NCBI RefSeq assembly: GCF_900105055.1
Contig: NZ_FNTA01000004.1
Location: 2,697,501-2,761,500 of the forward strand
Source: Amycolatopsis lurida
GTDB lineage: Bacteria; Actinomycetota; Actinomycetes; Mycobacteriales; Pseudonocardiaceae
Direction of reading: 5' to 3'
Length of the DNA stretch: 64,000 nucleotides
The notes below the pieces were generated by a model. That model was not told where the DNA came from and searched no databases. It worked only from the letters and a program-made list of their open reading frames with translations. Every line of letters begins with the position of its first letter. Position 1 is the first letter of the stretch. Shown here piece by piece: positions 54,560-64,000 of the stretch. The translations under genes were made by a program, and so were the position numbers.

Positions 54560-57532
54560 TCAGTCCTGATAGAAGAGAGTCTCCACGACCGCATGGGCAC
54601 GTCGCGTCGTCCGCCGATAAGCGTCGAGGAACTCACCTGGATCGTCATCGGCCGAGTAGCCGAGCACTCGCGCGACAGCGGCGAGGTCACGACCGGAGCT
54701 GGGAATCTCGTCGACTGCCTTACCGCGGACCAGCATCCCGGCATTACGGACGCGCGTCGCCAGCAACCAGGCCTCAGTCAGGGACTCGATCTCGGCAGGC
54801 TCGGCGAGCCCCGCCTCCGCCGCGGCCTTCAGCGCCTCGATCGTCGAGGTGGTCCGGAGCCCCTCGACCTCGTGCCCGTGACGCAGTTGCATGAGCTGGA
54901 CGGTCCATTCGACGTCGGCGAGTCCTCCACGGCCGAGTTTCGTGTGCCGGGTCGGGTCGGCGCCCTTGGGCATCCGTTCCGTTTCCACGCGCGCCTTGAT
55001 TCGCCTGATCTCCCGCACGCGGACCGGGTCGAGGCCCGCCTCCGGATAGCGAATGGGGTCGATCATCTCGATGAACCGCGCACCGAGGTCGTCGTCACCG
55101 GCGATGAACCGAGCACGGAGCAGTGCCTGGGATTCCCAGGCCTCCGCCCACCGCCCGTAATAGCTACGGTAGGACTCGAGGGTTCGCACCAACGGCCCGC
55201 TCCGCCCCTCAGGACGAAGATCGGCATCTACGATCAGTGCCGGATCCGGGCTAGGGGCACCGAGGATCTTCCGGACCGTCTCGGCGACAGAAGAAGCGAA
55301 CTTCGCTGCTTCGGAGTCCGACACGCCCTCGGCGGGCTCGCACACAAAGAGAACGTCTGCGTCGGATCCGTAGCCCAGTTCGGCCCCGCCCAACCGGCCC
55401 ATACCGATGACGGCGATCTTCGCGGGAGTCTGGCCGAGCTCGGCCTGACGCTGGCGAAAAGCAGCTGCTAGTGCACCTTGAAGCACGGCGCCCCACACGC
55501 TGGACAGTGCCTCGCAGACGGCTGGGACATCGAGCAACCCCAGCAAATCCGCCGACGCGATCCGGAGCATCTCGTGCCGGCGCAACGATCTCGCGGCCGC
55601 GACCGCGGCATTCAACCCCGGCTGACGCCGCACAGTGGCGCGCAGCGACGTCGCTACCTCCGCCGGAGTACGGCCGGACAACCTCGCTGGGTCACCGAAC
55701 AACTGCAGCACTTCCGGCGCTCGGGCCAACAGGTCGGGAACCAGACGTGACGTGCCGAGCAGAAATGCGAGCCGCTCGACGACGGCACCCTCGTCCCGAA
55801 GAACCCTGAGATACCAAGGCGTTTCTTCGAGTGCTTCCGAGACCTTCCGATAGGACAGGAGGCCACGGTCCGGGTCTGGAGTATCGGCGAGAAGGTCCAA
55901 CAAGACCGGCAGCAGAGCTTGCTGGATGGCCGCCCGGCGGGACATTCCCGCGGTCAGCGCCTTGATGTGCTGCAGGGCCCCGTCCGGCGCGGCATAGCCG
56001 AGTGCGGCGAGGCGGCTCTCGGCTTGTTTCGTAGTCAGCCGTAGTGCTTCGGTCGGCACATTCGCGACCGATTGCAGCAGGGGGCGGTAGAAGAGCTTTT
56101 CGTGAAGCCGTCGGATGCTTTGCAGGTGACGGCGAAACTCCGCCACCAACACGTCCCCTTCACTTCTGCCCCGGGCCGGCCGCACGCCGCTCGCTCTCGC
56201 GATCGTTCGCAGCTCGCTCACGTCCGAAGCCGCAGGGAACAAGTGCGTACGCCGTAGTCGGCGAAGCTGAAGCCGGTGCTCGATGGTCCGGAGGAACTCA
56301 TAGGACGATGCAAGCTCCGCAGCGTCCTTGCGGCCGACATACCCGCCATCCCCCAGCGCAGCGAGTGCGTCCATCGTGGACGGGGAACGCAGCTCGGCGT
56401 CGATCCGGCCGTGGACCAGTTGCAGCAACTGGACGGCGAACTCGACGTCACGAAGGCCGCCGCGCCCCAGCTTGAGCTCACGTTCGGCATGCGCGGACGG
56501 CACATGGCCCTCGACGCGGCGCCGCATCTTCTGTACCTCGGGAACGAAATTCTCCCGATCGGCCGCTGCCCACACCTTCGGTGCGACCATCTCCGCGTAC
56601 TGACGCCCGAGCTCTGCATCGCCTGCGACAGGCCGCGCCTTGAGCAAGGCCTGAAACTCCCAGGTCTTGGCCCACTTCTGATAGTAGGCGGCGTGGCCGT
56701 CGAGGGTTCTGACCAACGCGCCCGCCTTGCCCTCCGGGCGCAACGCCGCATCGACCTCGAAACATGCTTTGCCGACCACGCGCATCATCGTGCTGGCCAG
56801 CCGCGTGGAGACTGAAAGGTCTCCATCTCCGACGAAGATGACATCCACGTCGCTCACATAGTTCAGCTCTCGACCACCGCATTTGCCCATCGCGATCACG
56901 GCCAGGAGTCCTTCGGCGCCGGCGCCCACCTCGGCCTCCGCGACCAGCAGCCCGACCTGCAGCGCGGCCTCGGCCAGCATCGTGAGCTGGGCCCCGATCT
57001 CGGCATAGGGCGGCTGGCGGAGGCCAGGTTCGACGAGATGCCCGAGGTCGGCCGCAGCGATTCCGAGCAGAAGTTCGCGGTAGCCGGTGCGAAGTGCCTG
57101 CTCCGACTCGAGGCCTGTAAGCAGCTCTCCGTCCGGTCGCAAATGATCGAGCAGACTGCTCACATACTGATCCGGGGCAATGTTCTTCTCGCCCTGGAGG
57201 GTCTTCCAGCAGTCGGTGTTCGCGACCAGGAAATCCGCGAGCGCGCTCGAAGTGCCCAGAACGCCGAGCAACCGGCCGCGGAAGGTGCGGTTGGTACGGA
57301 GCGCCTGGTCGAGCTCATTCCAGGCACCAGGGTCGGCTTCCCTGATCCGGTCCAGTCCGCTCAGCGCGAGATCGGGATCCGCAGCACGGGAAAGTGCCGA
57401 CATCACATCGGCGGCGGAGCCGTCCGGGCCGGATTCGGTCCACCAACCGGCAGCACGCAGCTGCCCGTCGGCACGGGGGTCGGTGAAGCCGTATCTCGCC
57501 ACGGAAGCGGTCGGCCTGGCGCGCTCAACCAT
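54560..57532 (-). CDS. glnE: Bifunctional glutamine synthetase adenylyltransferase/deadenylase
   Basis: 990 residues. Two nucleotidyltransferase modules are visible: an N-terminal one with GGRELNYVSDVDVIFVGDG near residue 225 (adenylyl-removing half) and a C-terminal one with GGAELGYGSDADVLFV near 724 (adenylylating half). Each carries the GS/SDxDxxF metal motif, followed by KLGRGGLRDVEF and KLGRGGLADVEW. GlnE modifies the GlnA tyrosine. It lies leftward from a phosphate transporter gene. Confidence 0.96.
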   Translation of the reverse strand: MVERARPTASVARYGFTDPRADGQLRAAGWWTESGPDGSAADVMSALSRAADPDLALSGLDRIREADPGAWNELDQALRTNRTFRGRLLGVLGTSSALADFLVANTDCWKTLQGEKNIAPDQYVSSLLDHLRPDGELLTGLESEQALRTGYRELLLGIAAADLGHLVEPGLRQPPYAEIGAQLTMLAEAALQVGLLVAEAEVGAGAEGLLAVIAMGKCGGRELNYVSDVDVIFVGDGDLSVSTRLASTMMRVVGKACFEVDAALRPEGKAGALVRTLDGHAAYYQKWAKTWEFQALLKARPVAGDAELGRQYAEMVAPKVWAAADRENFVPEVQKMRRRVEGHVPSAHAERELKLGRGGLRDVEFAVQLLQLVHGRIDAELRSPSTMDALAALGDGGYVGRKDAAELASSYEFLRTIEHRLQLRRLRRTHLFPAASDVSELRTIARASGVRPARGRSEGDVLVAEFRRHLQSIRRLHEKLFYRPLLQSVANVPTEALRLTTKQAESRLAALGYAAPDGALQHIKALTAGMSRRAAIQQALLPVLLDLLADTPDPDRGLLSYRKVSEALEETPWYLRVLRDEGAVVERLAFLLGTSRLVPDLLARAPEVLQLFGDPARLSGRTPAEVATSLRATVRRQPGLNAAVAAARSLRRHEMLRIASADLLGLLDVPAVCEALSSVWGAVLQGALAAAFRQRQAELGQTPAKIAVIGMGRLGGAELGYGSDADVLFVCEPAEGVSDSEAAKFASSVAETVRKILGAPSPDPALIVDADLRPEGRSGPLVRTLESYRSYYGRWAEAWESQALLRARFIAGDDDLGARFIEMIDPIRYPEAGLDPVRVREIRRIKARVETERMPKGADPTRHTKLGRGGLADVEWTVQLMQLRHGHEVEGLRTTSTIEALKAAAEAGLAEPAEIESLTEAWLLATRVRNAGMLVRGKAVDEIPSSGRDLAAVARVLGYSADDDPGEFLDAYRRTTRRAHAVVETLFYQD

Positions 57533-57584
57533 CGGCCTCCACCGTAGTCGCCCTTACGCCCGAGGCCAGACGGACGCGCAAGGG

Positions 57585-57635
57585 AGCAAGGGACCTTTGC
57601 TACCGCGTTGGGAGCGGTAGCAAAGGTCCCTTGCT
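57585..57635. repeat. Dispersed dyad element, inverted pair (copy 12)
   Basis: Perfect consensus arms at 57585-57604 and 57616-57635, loop 11 nt. Between the phosphate transporter and glnE, both leftward. It ends 3 nt before the transporter stop. Confidence 0.9.
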
Positions 57636-57638
57636 CTC

Positions 57639-58769
57639 CTAAGCAGCGATCTTGCCGACTTCCTGTTCAGGAACGGTCGGAGTGGGACTGGCGAAGCTAC
57701 TCGCGTTGACCGGGCTCCGCCGTGAAAGGAGGTAGATCCCGATGCCGATCGCCAGGCCCGCGACACCAACGGCGATCGTGCCCACCGTGCCTGTCGAGGT
57801 CACGAGACCGGCCGCGGCGCCGACGATGGCAGCGGCGGGAAGTGTGAACAGCCAGGCTGTCACCATGCGGCCGGCTGTGCGCCAGCGAACCGGTGATTCG
57901 TTTCGGCCTACCCCGGAGCCGACGATGCCGCCGGAGCAGACGTGGGTCGTCGAAAGCGGAAAGCCGAAATTCGTCGAGGCGAGAATGACGGCCGCCGAGC
58001 TGGTCTGCGCGGCGAAGCCCTGCGGGCCATCGATATCCGTCAGGCCTTTGCCCAGTGTGAAGGTGATACGCCAGCCGCCCAGGTACGTGCCGAGCGCGAG
58101 CGCCAGCGCCGCGCTGACGATCACCCAGAGTGGCGGCCCCGCCCCGGCGGGGAGAGTTCCGGCGGTGATCATCGTCAGCGTGATGACGCCCATGGTCTTC
58201 TGCGCGTCGTTCGTGCCGTGGGCAAGCGAGACCAGTGAGGCCGAGATGATCTGGCCGACCCGGAAGCCGGCGGTGCGGCCGCGGCGGACGAAGATCCGGT
58301 AGACGAAATACGTCACGATCATCGCGACGAGACCGGCCAGGACCGGCGACAGCGCCGCCGGGACCAGCACCTTCTCGACGATCTTTCCGAAATGGACGGA
58401 GTCCGTTCCGGCCGATACCCACGTGGCACCGATCAGCCCGCCGAACAGCGCGTGGGACGAGCTGGACGGTAGTCCGACGAACCAGGTGATCAGGTTCCAC
58501 ACGATCGCCCCGACCAGGCCGCCGAACACGATCGCCGGCCCGATCTTGGAGTCGTCGACCAGTCCATTGGAGATGGTCTTGGCCACCTCGACCGACAGGA
58601 AGGCTCCGACCAGGTTCAGGACCGCGGAGATCGTCACTGCGACCTTCGGACGCAACGCACCGGTGGCGATCGACGTCGCCATCGAGTTGGCCGTGTCGTG
58701 GAACCCGTTCGTGAAATCGAAAATTAGGGCCGTGGCGACGACGAGCACGACCAACACTGAGGGCTCCAC
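57639..58769 (-). CDS. Inorganic phosphate transporter of the PiT family
   Basis: 376 residues with about ten membrane helices. The duplicated PiT signatures are FDFTNGFHDTANSMATSIATGAL near the N-terminus and VSLAHGTNDAQKTMGVITLTM in the centre. WNLITWFVGLPSSSSHALFGGLIGATW is also diagnostic. It carries metal-phosphate with protons, as E. coli PitA does. No Pho-box is evident in the 93 bp upstream gap. Confidence 0.93.
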   Translation of the reverse strand: MEPSVLVVLVVATALIFDFTNGFHDTANSMATSIATGALRPKVAVTISAVLNLVGAFLSVEVAKTISNGLVDDSKIGPAIVFGGLVGAIVWNLITWFVGLPSSSSHALFGGLIGATWVSAGTDSVHFGKIVEKVLVPAALSPVLAGLVAMIVTYFVYRIFVRRGRTAGFRVGQIISASLVSLAHGTNDAQKTMGVITLTMITAGTLPAGAGPPLWVIVSAALALALGTYLGGWRITFTLGKGLTDIDGPQGFAAQTSSAAVILASTNFGFPLSTTHVCSGGIVGSGVGRNESPVRWRTAGRMVTAWLFTLPAAAIVGAAAGLVTSTGTVGTIAVGVAGLAIGIGIYLLSRRSPVNASSFASPTPTVPEQEVGKIAA

Positions 58770-58862
58770 CCCGACCTCCGAACCCTTCGAAATTCCCTTC
58801 GCAAGGTACCTGACGGCATGACCCGAGTGTTAATAACCCATACGCATTTGAGACATAGGCCG

Positions 58863-59618
58863 TTAAGCCATCGGCAATGTACGTTGACGGTCCGCAGCCG
58901 GGGCGAGGTCACCGGACACCAGACGGACGAAGCGATGGGCGAACGGCCGCCAGGTTTCGGTGATGTCGGCATGCACCCGAGCGAGGTTTTCCGGGGTCAG
59001 TGCGTCCGGCCGGGTGAGTTCTGCCATTTCCGGTGACTGCCGCGCCCAGTCAAGGACCACATCCGGCGTCGTCTCGATGTGGAACTGGACACCGTAGGCA
59101 CAACGGTCGAATCGGAAGGCCTGGTGGGCGTATCGCGGCGAGGAAGCGAGAAGCTCGGCGCCCGGGGGAAGCCGGGTGATCGCGTCGTTGTGGAACTGCA
59201 GGACATCCTGCATGAGTGGCAAGTCCGCGAAGAGCGGGTCGGTCCAAGCAGCGTCCTTCTTGGACACAAGGCCTGGGCCGACCTCAGGCCCTTGATCACC
59301 TGTCGCGACGCTGCCGCCCAACGCCACCGCCAGGAGCTGGCCGCCGAGGCAAATCGCGAGTGTCGGGATGCGCGCACCTGCGGCCTTCGAAAGAAGTTTC
59401 CGCACGTCCGCCAGCCACGGATGATCGCCGTCGTCGTTGGCACCCATCCCGCCGCCGAGGCATACGACGCCCGCGTACCCATCAAGATCGGCGGGGAGCT
59501 TCTGATCGGGCAGCAACCGGATGTCGAGCTCGGCTCCCGCCTCGGTGAGCCAGTCACCGAGAGGGCCGATCGGGTCTGAGGCGTCCGGCTGAATGACGAG
59601 CAACTTGGGAGCGGTCAC
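58863..59618 (-). CDS. Class I glutamine amidotransferase (GMP-synthase-like domain)
   Basis: 251 residues. The glutaminase nucleophile cysteine is in LAICLGGQLLAVALGG, with the catalytic histidine and glutamate in YGVQFHIETTPD. The length and lack of a synthetase domain fit free-standing GATase1 proteins (YfeJ-like). Which ammonia acceptor it serves is unknown. Nearness to glnA/glnE fits a glutamine-related role, but it is not proven. Confidence 0.87.
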   Translation of the reverse strand: MTAPKLLVIQPDASDPIGPLGDWLTEAGAELDIRLLPDQKLPADLDGYAGVVCLGGGMGANDDGDHPWLADVRKLLSKAAGARIPTLAICLGGQLLAVALGGSVATGDQGPEVGPGLVSKKDAAWTDPLFADLPLMQDVLQFHNDAITRLPPGAELLASSPRYAHQAFRFDRCAYGVQFHIETTPDVVLDWARQSPEMAELTRPDALTPENLARVHADITETWRPFAHRFVRLVSGDLAPAADRQRTLPMA

Positions 59619-59643
59619 TTCACCAGCCTACGACCGCCGGGAG

Positions 59644-59693
59644 AGCAGGGGACCTTTGCTACCGCTCGGGGCTCGGTAGCAAAGGTCCCCTGC
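59644..59693. repeat. Dispersed dyad element, inverted pair with covarying arm change (copy 13)
   Basis: Left arm AGCAGGGGACCTTTGCTACC (59644-59663), right arm GGTAGCAAAGGTCCCCTGC (59675-59693), loop 11 nt. The A-to-G change at position 5 is compensated in the right arm. Between the rhodanese and amidotransferase genes. Confidence 0.88.
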
Positions 59694-59701
59694 CTCTCCG
59701 G

Positions 59702-60154
59702 TCAACAGGCGCAGCGGGGAGCGGGCCTCGAGGCGATAGCGGGTACCGAGGCGTCCCGGTCGACGGGATAGCCGGCGGCTTGCCAGGCGGTGATGCCACC
59801 GGAGAGGCGCTTGACCTTGAAGCCGAGCTCCGCGAGCTTCAACGCCCCCTTGGTCGCGGCGTTGCAGTGAATGCTCTCGCAGTAGCAGACGTAGACGAGT
59901 TCGCGGTCCAGGCCGCTGACCGACTCGGCGGTCATCTCCCGATAGGGGAGGTTGATCGCGCCCGAGATGCGAGCCGACGCGAAGGCTTCAGGGGCCCGGC
60001 TTTCGACGACCATGTACCCGTGCCGAGCGCCAGAGGCGAGGTCCCGGGCCAGGTCGTCCGGGTCGACTTCGAGGGCGAGCTCGGCGCGCAGGTGCGCGGC
60101 CGCGGTCGCGCTATCCAAGGTCGGAAACATGAGTACGCGGGGTTCGGTCGTCAT
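59702..60154 (-). CDS. Rhodanese-domain protein
   Basis: 150 residues. The active-site cysteine is in VCYCESIHCNAATKGALKLAELGF, and the fold markers VESRAPEAFASARISGAINLPYREM and LSGGITAWQAAGYPVD are complete. Extra cysteines lie at the very C-terminus (RCAC). Sulfurtransferase or cysteine-relay function is likely. It is divergent from an Lrp-type regulator gene, which may control it. Confidence 0.9.
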   Translation of the reverse strand: MTTEPRVLMFPTLDSATAAAHLRAELALEVDPDDLARDLASGARHGYMVVESRAPEAFASARISGAINLPYREMTAESVSGLDRELVYVCYCESIHCNAATKGALKLAELGFKVKRLSGGITAWQAAGYPVDRDASVPAIASRPAPRCAC

Positions 60155-60261
60155 GCCTTAATCCTGCTGGCCGGTGATCGTCAACAACATCGGATAGTCC
60201 AGGTCTTGCCAGCGGCTAGCCTGGAGTTTCCTGGTGGGCACGCCGATCAACCTGGAGTTCT

Positions 60262-60708
60262 GTGGACCTCGACGATCTCGACTGGCAGCTACTCGAACTG
60301 CTCCAGTCCGACGGCCGGCTGACCTTCTCGGAACTCGGTCGGCGGGTGTCGCTGTCCGCGCCCGCGGTGACCGAGCGGGTTCGCCGGCTCGAGGAGAGAG
60401 GGATCATCACCGGATACTCGGCCAACGTCGACGTGGCGAAGCTCGGGTTACCGATCGAGGCGATGGTGCGGGCGAAGGTACGCAGTTTGGACACGGCCCG
60501 CTTCCGCGAAACCATCCTTCCGCTCCCCCAGGTTCTCGACGCCGATCACGTCACGGGTGACGAATGCTGGCTGGTGCGAGTCGCCTGTCGGAGCACTGCG
60601 GAGTTGGAGGAGCTCGTAGAGCGGATGCAGCGCTATGGGGAGACGACGACTTCTCTCGTCTTCTCGTCGCCTGTTCGGCGGCGCGCGGTCGGCCAGCAGA
60701 GCTGCTGA
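60262..60708 (+). CDS. Lrp/AsnC-family transcriptional regulator
   Basis: 148 residues from GTG 60262. The N-terminal helix-turn-helix reads LDDLDWQLLELLQSDGRLTFSELGRRVSLSAPAVTERVRRLEERGIITGY. The C-terminal RAM domain has VLDADHVTGDECWLVRVACRSTAELEELVERMQRYGETTTSLVFSSPV. Divergent from the rhodanese gene by 107 bp. The conserved pairing with amino-acid or sulfur metabolism suggests an amino acid effector. Confidence 0.92.
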   Translation: MDLDDLDWQLLELLQSDGRLTFSELGRRVSLSAPAVTERVRRLEERGIITGYSANVDVAKLGLPIEAMVRAKVRSLDTARFRETILPLPQVLDADHVTGDECWLVRVACRSTAELEELVERMQRYGETTTSLVFSSPVRRRAVGQQSC

Positions 60709-60721
60709 GCGACCTGCGGGG

Positions 60722-60741
60722 AGCAAGGGACCTTTGCTACC
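60722..60741. repeat. Dispersed dyad element, single arm (copy 14)
   Basis: Perfect consensus arm 13 nt after the Lrp-type gene stop and 23 nt before the rRNA terminator. No partner arm. Confidence 0.85.
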
Positions 60742-60764
60742 GCTTGGCGAGCGCGGACATGTAG

Positions 60765-60821
60765 AAAGGGTCCAGGCCCCGGGAGAACTCGCGGTTCTCG
60801 ACCGGGGCCTGGACCCTTTTT
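60765..60821. terminator. Bidirectional terminator at the end of the rRNA operon
   Basis: An 18-bp stem (AAAGGGTCCAGGCCCCGG with its inverse ending at 60819) plus an inner GAGAAC/GTTCTC pairing. On the plus strand it ends in TTTTT. On the minus strand, 9 nt after the 5S end, it is followed by CTACATG. It insulates the rRNA operon from the Lrp gene. Confidence 0.85.
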
Positions 60822-60829
60822 AATGTTAG

Positions 60830-60945
60830 TCCGGCGGTGTCCTACTCTCCCACAACCCTTCGGTTGCAGTACCATCGGCGCTGTCAGGCTTAGCTTCCGG
60901 GTTCGGAATGGGACCGGGCGTTTCCCTGACGCTATAACCACCGAA
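60830..60945 (-). rRNA. rrf: 5S ribosomal RNA
   Basis: About 116 nt. The ends pair (5' TTCGGTGGT with 3' ACCGCCGGA). The internal CCCGGTCCCATTCCGAACCC and GGGAGAGTAGG are universal 5S blocks. It lies 85 nt downstream of the 23S gene. Confidence 0.95.
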
Positions 60946-61030
60946 ACACTATGAAACAACACTCCCCACCGAATACTGCCGGTGGTCGTGTGGTGTTTCA
61001 GAGCTGTAGAGTGGATGCGTAACATCTTCG

Positions 61031-64000
<2,970 letters not shown>

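Noticed and set aside
58770..58862. Pho box upstream of the phosphate transporter
   Set aside because: No tandem GTTCACC-like direct repeats are visible in this gap.

Overview
The window is 64 kb of high-GC DNA packed with short-gap and overlapping genes. The genes point to a mycelial actinomycete of the Pseudonocardiales, most probably Amycolatopsis. This is an inference from a WhiB7-type regulator, UPF0182, DUF4191, DUF2342, an actinobacterial histidine-utilisation cluster, an initiator tRNA matching the actinobacterial pattern, and gene orders that recall Mycobacterium tuberculosis Rv3193c-Rv3198c and Rv2219-Rv2221c. No database search was run. No prophage, insertion sequence, CRISPR array or complete antibiotic cluster was seen.

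Layout. 1-5.4 kb: a MauE/DsbA disulfide pair, a solute-binding lipoprotein overlapping helicase hrpB, and a pore-less voltage-sensor-like protein. 5.5-8.2 kb: an ABC-2 exporter operon with a secreted hydrolase between ATPase and permease. 8.3-13.3 kb: a TetR/flavin monooxygenase pair with two dyad operators, a two-component system whose kinase carries an extra C-terminal domain, and two unknown genes. 13.3-21.1 kb: histidine degradation (hutH-hutU-M20 hydrolase-hutF-hutI) with a divergent IclR regulator. 21.1-25.3 kb: an alpha/beta hydrolase with a likely frameshift, tmRNA, and a sensor/kinase/response-regulator operon. 25.4-31.9 kb: an acyltransferase, then prfB-ftsE-ftsX-smpB-amidohydrolase and a PadR regulator. 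32.1-34.7 kb: two identical initiator tRNA genes bracketing a TetR/monooxygenase pair. 34.8-44.3 kb: UPF0182, a PPA1309-like protein, a Lon-like PDZ protease, DUF2342, a YgjP-like metallopeptidase, and an E1/cyclodehydratase-like protein with an ABC1 kinase. 44.4-50.7 kb: an AbiEi-like protein, methyltransferase, whiB7 with a long attenuated leader, uvrD2 and DUF4191. 50.8-60.7 kb: a second AbiEi-like paralogue, RDD protein, glnA with a GlnR operator, thioesterase, glnE, phosphate transporter, glutamine amidotransferase, rhodanese and an Lrp-type regulator. 60.8-64 kb: terminator, 5S and most of 23S rRNA on the minus strand.

The strongest unexplained signal is a dispersed dyad element built on the 20-mer AGCAAGGGACCTTTGCTACC. 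It sits at 14 intergenic or gene-end loci (five single arms, eight inverted pairs, one three-arm array). In several pairs the two arms carry matching substitutions, and at three loci the element provides a gene's stop codon. Other leads are the whiB7 leader (88-residue reading frame plus a strong terminator before whiB7), the duplicated initiator tRNA around a movable-looking pair, the E1-like/ABC1 pair flanked by DnaA boxes, and a histidine kinase fused to a BamE/SmpA-like exported domain.

Functionally, glnA, glnE and the GlnR box form a nitrogen-control unit. The hut cluster feeds histidine nitrogen into it as glutamate. prfB, ssrA and smpB serve translation termination and ribosome rescue.
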